Assembly (NCBI RefSeq): GCF_036898095.1
Contig: NC_090731.1
Location: 140,718,427 to 140,782,426, forward strand
Direction of reading: 5' to 3'
Source of the DNA: Palaemon carinicauda
Lineage: Eukaryota; Arthropoda; Malacostraca; Decapoda; Palaemonidae
DNA: 64,000 nucleotides
The notes beneath the pieces are model-generated. The model was not told the origin of the DNA, did not search any database, and worked only from the letters and a program-made list of their open reading frames with translations. Below, piece by piece: positions 11,669-21,315 of this stretch (the stretch's first letter is position 1; every line of letters begins with the position of its first letter). Made by a program: the position numbers and the translations under genes.

Positions 11669-11808
11669 TTCAAATAATGCCTGAAAATAATTTTCTGTTT
11701 ACATATCAACAGAGACTTACATAGGATACTGTATCACATTACCTCACGTAGTCCTTTAAATAACTTGGGGGTTTCTTACTCCGGTAGGCCTTTTAACATT
11801 ACTGTAAT

Positions 11809-11990
11809 TTGTTCCGTAACTGGAATACAAACCTACGCTATTTATTAGGGGTTATTACTTTTGGCGAAGTTGAAAGGATGAGCCATTAAAATTTTTGTGA
11901 GGGTTAACTACCCATTCCGCTAGTTAGGGGTGTTAGCTTGCTACTGCTTCTGCTCACACACCTGTGATTTCGTTCACTTTATGCTTTTGG
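11809..11990 (+). repeat. DIRS-B left inverted terminal repeat
   Basis: From about 11830 the sequence containing TATTTATTAGGGGTTATTAC and ACTACCCATTCCGCTA is the reverse complement of 26350-26480 with scattered mismatches. Its outermost 35-40 bases are also complementary to 26172-26212 in the ICR. Confidence 0.82.
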
Positions 11991-12089
11991 CTTAGATGGT
12001 GAACAGTCGTTGCTGTTCTTTATCCTCACCAAGATATTTTGGACTGCCATTAATTGGTTTTTGTTTGTGTGTGTTGACTTCTGCCGACC

Positions 12090-12166
12090 ATGCCAACCTG
12101 CCCTAGACTTGAGGGCCGAACCTGCGGTACCTTCATGTTGGCTTTGGATACCGATCGTCATACCCT
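12090..12166 (+). pseudogene. DIRS-B Gag N-terminal piece, split by a LINE
   Basis: The frame from the ATG at 12090 (MPTCPRLEGRTCGTF) aligns by pattern with the N terminus of Gag in element F. It is cut at the LINE target site and resumes at 18199 in the same sense with CPTCSGQWCDRDNKC, giving the CX2CX3CX5C spacing also present in F and G Gag. Confidence 0.65.
12154..12166 (+). repeat. target-site duplication of the full-length LINE, left copy
   Basis: ATCGTCATACCCT occurs here and at 18199-18211, immediately outside the LINE. The 13-bp length fits target-primed reverse transcription. Confidence 0.9.
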
Positions 12167-12797
12167 CCCCCCAGATGCTGAAGCCTTGACGAGGATGGGG
12201 GGCTTAGGGATTAGCAGCTGGGCTCTAATGAACAGTGGGAACTATTTCCCATTGGACCTCGGTGCCCAGCTGTCGATTCAACTAAATCAGTCAGCACTTT
12301 CTCTTTTACTTTTGATTATTTCTTTTTTCCTCCCATCTCTTCCTTTTGGGCTCGATATTGTTGACGACTTTGGCATGTTCGATTTTACTTTGGATGCCGC
12401 TTTGTATTTGGCAGAGTGTGGGATGGAGTGCATTCCATCTCAACCTGTGCCAATTTAGACGCCATCACCCTCTGGCAGACCCCATTGGGTGCAGACCAAG
12501 TCTGTTAAGAGTCGGGCTCCAGTGATCCGGTCTTAAGTCACCCATATTTGCGGGTAATGGTTGACGCCAGGCATTGGAGTCGACGGTGGGAGGGGCTAAC
12601 TACCCCCACTGACCAGTGTACGCCCACCTTAAGAGAGGCAGCCCCTCTCTAATAGAGGACTGGTCCCCGCTGAAGCCTCTTCTCGTGTTGGGCCACATGG
12701 GATAGGAGGACTGACATCCTCCGATAAGAGGTGGATAACCCGGCTTGCTTTTTCAAAAAAACCCAACACCTCTGTTGACGACCTGGAAAATACAAAC

Positions 12798-14354
12798 ATG
12801 GACCTCGGCACAGACAGCTCCAACTCGGGTTCTAACATTGTAACGTTAGAACCTTATTCACGTCATGTGAATAATAAAATGCTAGAGAAGAAGAGAGAGA
12901 GAGTGAAAAATTATGACAGTACAGAAAGATATAGAAAAGTAGAAGTATTACCTGGTCACTATGAAGTAGTGAATTATGAAAAATTTTTTATCTTGGAATT
13001 TGAAAACGGAAGAAATGAGCGTATAAATGTTTTTAAAGCTAATAGAGAAATAGTTACCTTATGTGGAGGGCAGCCAAAAATTTTACCCCAGGGAAATGGA
13101 AGTCTCTTGATAGAGACACTCTCCCCATTACAAGGTGAAAGGTTAAAAACACTTACAACATTGAATGGTCATAGCGTAAAATGCGTTTCACACCCTACTT
13201 TCAACCAGAGTAGAGGTGTGATATATGCTCCAGAATTGTTGGATATAGAGGAGAAAGAAATAGAGGATGAACTGAGAAGTCAAGGAGTAGTTAAAGTAGT
13301 CAGAATGAGAAAGAGAGTTGGAGAACAACGTATCCCTCTTGCTACTCTGATTATAACATTTGATCAATGCCGATTACCAAATGTTATAAAAGCTGGATGG
13401 CTATCTTTGAAGGTAAAACCATATATCCCGTCACCATTGCGATGTTATCATTGCCAAATGTATGGCCATTTAAGCCAGAAATGTAAAGAAAAACTAAACA
13501 ATAAGCCAGCTGTTTGTGCCAACTGTGGAAAAAGTAGTCATGGAGTATGCATAGAAAACCCTAATTGCATACATTGTGGGGAAGCACACCCAGCTACATC
13601 TAAAAGCTGTGTAAAGTTTATTTTTGAAAAAGAAATCCAGGCCATTAGGACCATGGAAAGGGTTACTTTTAAAGAGGCTCGTAAAAGAGCTCTTGAAAAG
13701 CAAATAAGACCAGGGGAACCTTTTTCAATGGTTCTGAAGAAAAACTTGTCAAACCACACAGACGAAAATTATATCTCTACTTCTAAGATAAAGAAACAAA
13801 TGAAAGTAGTTAAAGAGGTTGAAAGTCCCATCGAAAATCTATATCCAGAAATTGTGGAAAAATCAAAACGGACACTTAAAGATCTGAAAATTATTCAAAA
13901 GCCAACTACTCCGATTTTAAACAATAGTACAAACCTCTCACAGGCCGTTTCCTTGCCTGATCTGATGGAGGTTGCACTCGAAACCAATTTACCTGGTGAA
14001 CCCGTAGTGGGGAAGTCGCAAAAACCTGACAGATCACAACCTTTTAATCGAAAAAGAGAAAGACCTCCCTCCCTCTCTCCTCCTACCATAAGAAACATTA
14101 AAGTCACGACTTCCAATAAATATGATATCTTGTCTGCTGATGTTTCTGAACAACTAGAAGGTAAATTGAACCAATCAGAAATTCAAGTTGAGGTCCACCA
14201 TCCTCCTCAACAATTAGATCAAAAGGACACAAAGAAAAAGAGAAACACAAAACCCACTATATCAAGATCCTCTCTAGAGTTACCTCCGGGAAACATTGTT
14301 AGATCAAATATTGCCAATGGGAAGACTTCATCTAAGGTGTCTTCCAAAAAATAA
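12798..14354 (+). CDS. LINE ORF1 protein (Gag-like, zinc knuckles)
   Basis: This 518-residue RNA-binding protein of an I-clade LINE should package LINE RNA into a cytoplasmic ribonucleoprotein. A charged N-terminal region is followed by an RRM-like/Gag region and by three Cys-His knuckles at about residues 216-280: CYHCQMYGHLSQKC (CX2CX4HX4C), CANCGKSSHGVC and CIHCGEAHPATSKSC. The C-terminal third is lysine- and serine-rich and probably disordered. The ATG at 12798 is the first in a long open frame after a 5' UTR. Its TAA lies three bases before the ORF2 start, which suggests termination-reinitiation for ORF2. Confidence 0.88.
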   Translation: MDLGTDSSNSGSNIVTLEPYSRHVNNKMLEKKRERVKNYDSTERYRKVEVLPGHYEVVNYEKFFILEFENGRNERINVFKANREIVTLCGGQPKILPQGNGSLLIETLSPLQGERLKTLTTLNGHSVKCVSHPTFNQSRGVIYAPELLDIEEKEIEDELRSQGVVKVVRMRKRVGEQRIPLATLIITFDQCRLPNVIKAGWLSLKVKPYIPSPLRCYHCQMYGHLSQKCKEKLNNKPAVCANCGKSSHGVCIENPNCIHCGEAHPATSKSCVKFIFEKEIQAIRTMERVTFKEARKRALEKQIRPGEPFSMVLKKNLSNHTDENYISTSKIKKQMKVVKEVESPIENLYPEIVEKSKRTLKDLKIIQKPTTPILNNSTNLSQAVSLPDLMEVALETNLPGEPVVGKSQKPDRSQPFNRKRERPPSLSPPTIRNIKVTTSNKYDILSADVSEQLEGKLNQSEIQVEVHHPPQQLDQKDTKKKRNTKPTISRSSLELPPGNIVRSNIANGKTSSKVSSKK

Positions 14355-14357
14355 AAC

Positions 14358-17300
14358 ATGGTTTTTTCCACCATTCTGCAATGGAATTGCCAGGGTTTAA
14401 GGGCGAAATACGAACAACTTAAGCTCCTCATACGTGAGCACTCCCCTATAACAGTATGTCTACAAGAAAGCAAGCTCGATGCTAATACTCCTTGTCCTCG
14501 AGAGTATGTTAGCTATAGGACACCATATGATCAACGAGCAGGGAGCCATGGGGGAAGTCTTATATACGTTCGTCGAGATGTTCCCCAAATATCTTTGTCT
14601 ATCTGTACCCCTCTGCAGGCAGTGGCTGTACAGATTGATATAGGGAGAAAATACACAATCTGTTCTCTTTACTTGCCTCCAAATGATAACATCTCATATG
14701 ATAATATAGTAGAGGTGATTAAACAACTCCCACAACCCTTTCTCTTACTAGGAGACCTTAATAGTAGACATCCTTTATGGGGTGATGTTTTAGCAAATGC
14801 AAGGGGTAATATTATATCGTCAATTTTGGAGAATGAAGATGTCGGACTCCTCAATACAGGAGAGCCCACACATTTTCATGTACAGACAGGTACCTTGTCC
14901 TGCATTGACTTATCGGTTGCAAGCTCTAACTGTCTTCTCGATTTTAATTGGAGAACATTAGATGATTGGCATACTAGTGATCATGCACCAATCATTATAA
15001 ACACCAACAATGGTCCACCTTTACAAAGATCACCTCGATGGAATCTTGATAAGGCGGACTGGAATAGATTTCGGGAGTTAAGTGAAATTGAAGGAAATGC
15101 AGAACAGTTTGAAAGAGTTGATGATGCCATAGACTTACTTAATGGAACTCTTCACACAGCAGGAGTGAATTCCATTCCCAAAACAACTGGGATATTCAGA
15201 CGACGACCAGTCCCCTGGTGGTCGTCAGAACTAACTGCCCTGCACAGAGCCACAAGAAAGTCTTTAACTCGATTGCGCATGCACCGTAATGAGGAGAATT
15301 TAGTCATATACAAGAAATGTAGAGCACAGTTCCGCCGTGCCATGAAAGAAGCTAGGCGCCAGTCTTGGATGTCCTTTGTTTCCTCCATCAACAGTAGAAC
15401 ACCAACATCATCTGTGTGGAGGAAAGTCAAAAAGATAGCAGGAAAATTCACCCCAAACCCACCACCAGTGTTAAAGATAAATGGCCAGTATATGACTGGA
15501 GCAACCGAAGTTAGCAATGCCCTGGCTGACCATTTCTCAAATGTATCGCGCAAGTGTCAAGCAGCTCCTGGTCACCAGTATAGGAGCAATGAAGAAAAGA
15601 AAGTTTTAAACTTCGCAACAAGAAAGCAAGAGTCATACAATTCTCCTTTTACTGAAAGAGAATTTGATTCTGCTCTTGCTACTTGTAACGATACAGCCCC
15701 TGGACCCGATGGAATTCCATATGCAATGATTAAACATGTACCTTTTAATACAAAGTTATTTATTTTAAGCATTTTTAATAGAATATGGCATGATGCTAGT
15801 TATCCAAGTGTTTGGGAACTAGCAATTATTTTAGCCTTTTTAAAACCCGGTAAGGACAAGTTTTTAGCAGCAAACTACCGACCTATAGCATTGACATCTT
15901 GTTTATGTAAAATCATGGAGAAGATGGTCAATGCAAGACTGATTTGGTACCTTGAAAAGAAGAATATTTTATCACCCATTCAATGTGGATTCAGGAAAAT
16001 GCACTCAACGACTGATGTGCTGATACAACTTGAGTCCTCCATTTGTGAAGCCTTTGCTTCCAAACAGCACCATGTGACAGTTTTTTTTGATCTTGAAAAG
16101 GCATATGATACCACATGGAGATACGGTATACTTAAAAGAATCCATGAGTGCGGATTGAGAGGTGAGCTATCACTATTCATCCAGTCATTTCTTTCACATA
16201 GAGTTTTCCAAGTGAGAGTTGGGGAAGCTCTATCACAGAGTAAATGCCAGGAAGAAGGAGTTCCTCAGGGGAGTGTGCTGAGTGTAACCCTTTTTGCACT
16301 AGCAATTAATGGGATATCCTCAGTCATTCCCCGGGATGTTCTTGCAACATTATTTGTGGATGATCTCTCCATATCATTTGCTGGAGCCAGAATGGCAATG
16401 GTTGAGAGAAAAATCCAACTCTCTATTGATAAAATTATCCATTGGGCCGATATGAATGGATTTAAGTTCTCAACAAGTAAAACTACAATTGTCCATTTCT
16501 GTCGTATACGGGGAGTACATCCAGACCCGGATATATACATCAAAGGTCAACGGATCCCATGTGCAAGTGAAGCAAAATTTTTAGGGTTGATATTTGATTG
16601 TAGACTTACATGGGTTTCTCACTTAAAAACATTAAAAGCTAAATGTGTTGAAGCTATGAATCTTTTAAAAGTCCTGTCCCATACATCATGGGGGGCAGAC
16701 CGCAATACAATTTTAAAATTATACAAGGCCTTGATATTTTCCAAAATTAGTTATGGATGCGAAATATACTCCTCAGCAACCCCAAGCCGGTTAAAAATAC
16801 TAGATTCAATACATCATGCTAGCATTAGATTGTCCACAGGAGCCTTTAGAACCTCCCCTATCACAAGTCTCCTTGTTGATGCTGGGGAGTTGCCTCTGGA
16901 CCTTTACCGAATGTCCTCTATTATTCGGTATTGGTTTAGATTGCAAAGACTCCCCAATTCTTCAGCCTTTCAAACTGCAAGCCTTGTAAGGCACTCAACC
17001 TACTTTGAGTTGCACCCAAAATCTCCTCAACCTTTTGGGTTTCGGGTTAACCAATTATTAAACAATCTGGATATAATTAGAAATAAGGTGCTTCCATTCA
17101 AGGTATCATCAACGCCTCCATGGAAATTACCTGACATATCTTTTTGTAGATACTTTATTGGAGTTAAGAAGAATTTGACTGACTTAGAATCCAGGTCTCT
17201 TTTTATGGAACATGTTGAAGAACATAGAGGATCGACTTTTATATATACTGATGGCTCCAAATCTGATGCTGGCGTTGGATTTGGAGTACATAGTAATGAT

Positions 17301-18065
17301 TTTAATTGTAGAGGTGCACTTCCTCTAACAGCTTCCATATTTACTGCCGAACTGTATGGCATATTAACCGCTATTGAGAAAATAGCTTTGGAAAAGGAGG
17401 GTAATTTTACAATTTTTAGTGATGCAAGGAGTGTTCTTCAGGCTTTAGAAGTTTTTAATTCTAGTAACCCTCTAGTTTTAAAGATTTTAGAATGGCTTTT
17501 TATTATTGGACGGAAAGGTATAACTGTTCGATTTTGTTGGGTTCCAGCACATGTAGGTGTGTCTGGGAATGAGAAGGCAGATTTACTGGCGAAGAATGCG
17601 GCATCCGAGTTGCTACCAAGGAGGTATCCCATTCCATGTAACGATTTCCTACCTTACATCAAGAAATTGGTATGTGATAAATGGCAACAGCACTGGGATA
17701 GTCAAGATGGCAATAAAATGAGGGAAGTAACAAATATCATATCACCTTGGAGGTATAACATGATTCCCCGAAAATGGGAGACGACTCTTTGTCGTCTCCG
17801 TATTGGTCACACACGGTTGACTCACGAGTTTCTGCTGAAGGGCCAACACCAACCGTATTGCGAGGACTGCTTAGTACCTTTAACAGTGAGGCATTTGTTG
17901 ACCGAATGCCCTAATTTTACTAACTTAAGAAATAGATATCTGTTTGAGGCTCGAGGTGAGGATGGCAGGTTTATCCTTGCCAAGATTCTTGGACATGATG
18001 TGTCTTACTATGCGAGCGGAATTTTTAGATTTATTTCAGAAGCAGGTCTTCTGAAAACTATTTAA
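14358..18065 (+). CDS. LINE ORF2 polyprotein: endonuclease, reverse transcriptase, RNase H
   Basis: This intact 1235-residue enzyme performs target-primed reverse transcription. An APE-type endonuclease occupies about residues 1-235 (LQWNCQGLRAKY, LQESKL, GDLNSRHPLWGD, SDHAPI). RT spans about 430-760, with GPDGIPYAMIKH, FFDLEKAYDTTWR, GVPQGSVLSVTLFALAING and catalytic FVDD at residues 666-669. RNase H is at about 961-1090 (YTDGSKS, ELYGILTAIEK, FSDARSVLQAL, WVPAHVGVSGNEKADLLAK). A C-terminal CX2CX7HX4C motif (CEDCLVPLTVRHLLTEC) is typical of the superfamily. All catalytic residues are present. Confidence 0.92.
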   Translation: MVFSTILQWNCQGLRAKYEQLKLLIREHSPITVCLQESKLDANTPCPREYVSYRTPYDQRAGSHGGSLIYVRRDVPQISLSICTPLQAVAVQIDIGRKYTICSLYLPPNDNISYDNIVEVIKQLPQPFLLLGDLNSRHPLWGDVLANARGNIISSILENEDVGLLNTGEPTHFHVQTGTLSCIDLSVASSNCLLDFNWRTLDDWHTSDHAPIIINTNNGPPLQRSPRWNLDKADWNRFRELSEIEGNAEQFERVDDAIDLLNGTLHTAGVNSIPKTTGIFRRRPVPWWSSELTALHRATRKSLTRLRMHRNEENLVIYKKCRAQFRRAMKEARRQSWMSFVSSINSRTPTSSVWRKVKKIAGKFTPNPPPVLKINGQYMTGATEVSNALADHFSNVSRKCQAAPGHQYRSNEEKKVLNFATRKQESYNSPFTEREFDSALATCNDTAPGPDGIPYAMIKHVPFNTKLFILSIFNRIWHDASYPSVWELAIILAFLKPGKDKFLAANYRPIALTSCLCKIMEKMVNARLIWYLEKKNILSPIQCGFRKMHSTTDVLIQLESSICEAFASKQHHVTVFFDLEKAYDTTWRYGILKRIHECGLRGELSLFIQSFLSHRVFQVRVGEALSQSKCQEEGVPQGSVLSVTLFALAINGISSVIPRDVLATLFVDDLSISFAGARMAMVERKIQLSIDKIIHWADMNGFKFSTSKTTIVHFCRIRGVHPDPDIYIKGQRIPCASEAKFLGLIFDCRLTWVSHLKTLKAKCVEAMNLLKVLSHTSWGADRNTILKLYKALIFSKISYGCEIYSSATPSRLKILDSIHHASIRLSTGAFRTSPITSLLVDAGELPLDLYRMSSIIRYWFRLQRLPNSSAFQTASLVRHSTYFELHPKSPQPFGFRVNQLLNNLDIIRNKVLPFKVSSTPPWKLPDISFCRYFIGVKKNLTDLESRSLFMEHVEEHRGSTFIYTDGSKSDAGVGFGVHSNDFNCRGALPLTASIFTAELYGILTAIEKIALEKEGNFTIFSDARSVLQALEVFNSSNPLVLKILEWLFIIGRKGITVRFCWVPAHVGVSGNEKADLLAKNAASELLPRRYPIPCNDFLPYIKKLVCDKWQQHWDSQDGNKMREVTNIISPWRYNMIPRKWETTLCRLRIGHTRLTHEFLLKGQHQPYCEDCLVPLTVRHLLTECPNFTNLRNRYLFEARGEDGRFILAKILGHDVSYYASGIFRFISEAGLLKTI

Positions 18066-18198
18066 CCATTGTAATGACTTCTTAATTTTTATGGTTTTAA
18101 TCGAATTTGCTTTTAATTTTCATATACAGTAAATGGTATCGGCGTCAATGACCTTAGATGTCAGGATGCCAGAAAACTTTCAATCAATCAATCAATCA

Positions 18199-18211
18199 AT
18201 CGTCATACCCT
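18199..18211 (+). repeat. target-site duplication of the full-length LINE, right copy
   Basis: This is the second copy of ATCGTCATACCCT, directly after the CAAT tail. It restores the interrupted DIRS-B Gag frame. Confidence 0.9.
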
Positions 18212-19299
18212 TTGTCCCACCTGCAGTGGTCAATGGTGTGATAGGGATAACAAGTGTAGTGAGTTTCTGGAGTGGTCTGACTCCTAGTGGGAAAGGTTTG
18301 GGCATCGGCGGAAAAAGAAGTCTAAACGGGATATTTCTCCTTCGAAGATTTCTTAGGAAGGAAAAATACCCAAGGCTTCTTCTTCCATTTTCCGACCTTC
18401 CTCCGAAGCTCTTACTCGATCGGCCTCTTCCGAGAGACTGTCGAGTAGTAGAGTAGGCCCTTCAATTGTTGGTCAACCCCGGTCCTCGAGAGATGGTGTT
18501 GCTTCCCCTAGTGAAGCAGCCCCACCTCTCCCCCTGGATGAGGCCATGTGTCTTTCTCCTTTTGTTCAGGTGTGATCATCCTTGGGGCTTACGGGTCCTC
18601 ACTCCAAGGACTCCTTGCTGCAGCTCATCCGTGGTGCTAGTGTGCAGCCTTCGTCGACTTCGGAGGTGGGTTTTCTGTCGTAGATCGATGTAGTGGTGTC
18701 TGAGTCGTCTTCTGCTGCTACTGCTAACGCCCCTGCCTCTTCAGACTCTTCAGCTGTTACTGCTGACTGCGCTTCCCATGTTCCTGATCATCCTTTGAGG
18801 GGGAATCAAAATCTTTTGTCTGTCTCTCCTGCGAGTGTTTCTCCTCCTCGGGGGAGTTCACTCATAGGGACTCCTCTGCGGAGGATTGCTGCTTCTAAAG
18901 GCCAACTTGCTGATCCACCGGCCTCCAGAGGGCGTCATCGATCGCGCAGAGCTTGCCCTTAGCTTCGCCTTAGAGGTCTCCCTTTGTCATAGGTGAAAAA
19001 CCGCCTCTTCAGCTCTTCAGCCTCGTCTTCACAGCCTTCCCCGGCAGAAGAGCCTCCTCTTCCGTCGTCTTCTGACCCTCGACCTTCGCCCGTTCCTGGA
19101 CCTCCTGATGATGCTGCCACTAGTCCTTGGACTTTGGCCTTGGACTCTTCTGTGGATCGCTCATAATCCCCCACAGTGGATGTTCGCCCTTCCATAGGGC
19201 ACATCCCTGTGCCTGACCTTCCTCCTCCATTCCTGTCTCGTGATTTTTCTAAACATCCCTCACCCTCGAGAACACGCCTTCCTTCACAGCATTCCAGAC

Positions 19300-19875
19300 C
19301 TTCGGCTGGGCTCCAGCACTCTCCAATGCGCCAGCGCTCTTCAGTGCACCAGCGCCCACCAATATCTTGTCATTGCTCTCTAGCACGCCAACGCTTTCCA
19401 GCGCTTCAATGCTCTCCTGCATTTCAGCGCTCTAATGCCCCAGCGATCTCCCAGCCTCTGGCACTCCCCAGCTCGTTCTCGCTGTTCAAAACACCATCAT
19501 TTGCTGGCCTGCCAGCGCTCGTCAGTTTATAGCAACATTCGCCAGTGCACCTGCGCTCACCAGGGCGACAGTGCTCTCATGCGCTTCTGCGCTCTCCCGC
19601 ACATGAGTGCTCTCCAGCCTGCAAACGCGCTCCTGCGCACCAGTGCTCGCTTTTGCTTCAGCGCTCTCCATCTCATCAGCGCTCGCCAACTCGTCAGCCC
19701 TCACCTGCGCTCCTGCGCCCGCTTGCTCACCAGCGTTCTCCGGCTCGCCAGCACTTGCTTGCGCTCCCACCCTCACTTGCGCACCAGCATTCGCCTGCTC
19801 ACCAGTGCTCTCCTACACACAAGCGCTTTCTGGCTCACCAGCACTCACCAACGTGCCAACACTCTCCTGCGCACT
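19300..19875 (+). repeat. degenerate 24-bp coding repeats in DIRS-B Gag
   Basis: Recurrent motifs such as CACCAGCGCTCTCCTGCGC at about 24-bp spacing give eight-residue protein repeats (pattern HQRSPARQ and variants). All reading phases look open because the repeat is biased, which explains the many overlapping frames here. Similar repeats occur in DIRS-C at 27.65-28.0 kb. Confidence 0.75.
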
Positions 19876-20570
19876 TGCGCAAGAGTCAAAAAGAGCAGAA
19901 AGGTAAACTTTTGGCCTGGTCACCATCACCCCATTCCCCTCCCTGCAAACGTATTACAGCATGCCCGCCTGGAAAAGGAGGAAGAGGCTCCTTAGAAAGT
20001 TTCAAGATTCCGAAAATTCCATCTTCAAAGGGGGATCCACCACATCAACCATCGGTCTAGATTCCTCTCAGGGACTCTTTGATCCCTTTCTCTTCAGGAG
20101 CTCTCTTAGACAGTTTCACCGTCAGCAGACACTCTTGGTTCAGTGCCATGGTCAAACTCTTGAACTTTTGGCGAACACTGTCCTGAAACGTCGGGATGCT
20201 GTGTCTGAGAGCTTCCATCATTAGGTCCCGAATGCCGAGATCGCTAGGTTCAGGAACTCCTCCCTAAAGGCATCCTCTCTTTTTGAGCCAAAGAACGTGG
20301 AACATGCAGCTGAGAGATGGAGGCAATCCCACCAGGACTCCCTCCTCCATAGGGCTTTGACATCCAAGCCCTATAAACCACCAGCTTCCGTCTAACTAAG
20401 ACCTCGACGAACAAGACAGCAGCGAAGACAGTGTTGTCTAAGAAGCCCTTTCTGACCAAAGACAGGAAAGGCACTAAGTTCTCCAGGGGAGGAAAATTTC
20501 CTAGAGGGAGCGGCTGAGGCCACAAACGCTAGGAAAGGCATTCCCCCGCTCCGTAACTCGGCGGAGACAA

Positions 20571-20885
20571 ACCCTGGACAATCTGTGATTTTTTCAGAGT
20601 ATTGCGTCCCGTTCACGACATCTCTCCCTCCCCTGATCAGGAATCCAGTGTCAATAGACTCCTTTGTGATGGAATCAGCAAAGGGGTTAGCCCTCCGGGC
20701 AGAAGTCCAGACCTTGTTGAAGAAGGGCGCTCTCCAGGAAGTCTTTGACAAGTCCCAAGGCTTCTTCAGTTGACTCTTTGTTGTGGAAAAGGCGTCTAGA
20801 GGCAGGAGACCTGTCATCTACCTCTCAGCTCTGATCAAGTTTGTCAAGCAAACTCCGTTGAGTATGGAAACAGCACTGCACATTT
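20571..20885 (+). pseudogene. DIRS-B reverse transcriptase, N-terminal fragment
   Basis: Two adjoining frames read the region upstream of and into the RT: LRAEVQTLLKKGALQEVFDKSQGFFS, then, after a stop at 20771, VVEKASRGRRPVIYLSALIK and TPLSMETALHIL. The same order is seen in F (LLEKGAVVKVSDLQSPGFYN, GGWRPVLDVSALN, FSMETTKSVL). The RT is then broken by foreign sequence and resumes at about 24372. Confidence 0.8.
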
Positions 20886-21314
20886 TATAGATAGATTGAT
20901 GACGACCCCATACCTTTAATCATTTACTGAATTGGATGTAGACCACTCTTGTAACTGTTGATGACCTAATATAAGTTCCGGATGATGATGATGACGACAC
21001 TGGTTTGGCCTGGATATGATGATATTTTGAGAATATAAAGTTAAGCGATTGCTCAGTGGAATTGGCCGTAGGCTAATACTCTTTGCCAGGAAGTTGTGGC
21101 AGTGGGCTAGGACTGTTACCCGTATGTGGACGACGGTGGCCACACACAAAGTTATATATTTAATATTTAAGTGTTTTCGCCTATGATGGTGTTAATATGT
21201 GATTATTTGTTGCTGGTTAATGGCATATGGTTGATGGTTTAGTGTTAAGGGCACTATTTTAGTGTTTCGGTGCTGTATGTGGACTGTCGGTATTGGGTTA
21301 GTAAAGGGATATTG
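20886..21314. other. unidentified insert, left part, interrupting DIRS-B RT
   Basis: About 430 bp of sequence, including ATGATGATGATGACGACAC, lies between the DIRS-B RT and the truncated LINE. It ends with one copy of the LINE target duplication (AAAGGGATATTG, 21303-21314). It has no long frame or terminal repeat that I can see. Confidence 0.5.
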
Positions 21315-21315
21315 T

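Larger units (their letters stand above)
12167..18198 (+). mobile_element. full-length I-clade (Nimb-like) LINE with intact ORFs
   Basis: This 6.03-kb non-LTR retrotransposon is bounded by a perfect 13-bp target duplication. It has a 631-bp 5' untranslated region, ORF1 (12798-14354), ORF2 (14358-18065), a short 3' untranslated region and a CAAT tandem tail (about 18177-18198). The C-terminal RNase H and the CCHC-type ORF1 place it in the I superfamily. The Nimb-like subgroup is my inference from the RT. No stop or frameshift is visible, so it is young. Confidence 0.9.
18199..20570 (+). pseudogene. DIRS-B Gag, main part, degraded
   Basis: After the LINE the Gag frame reads RHTLCPTCSGQWCDRDNKC, then a basic WERFGHRRKKKSKRD segment after a stop, then a long Ser/Pro/Ala-rich region with degenerate 24-bp coding repeats (19300-19875), and ends shortly before the RT start. 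Stops at about 18278 and later, plus frame changes, make it non-functional. Gag would form the particle of the element. Its length and low complexity are unlike Gag of F. Confidence 0.6.

Noticed and set aside
13494..13759. Minus-strand Cys/Phe-rich frames
   Set aside because: They are antisense to the LINE ORF1 zinc knuckles.
19435..20060. Overlapping Ala/Ser/His-rich frames in three phases
   Set aside because: All arise from one degenerate 24-bp repeat; at most one phase was Gag.
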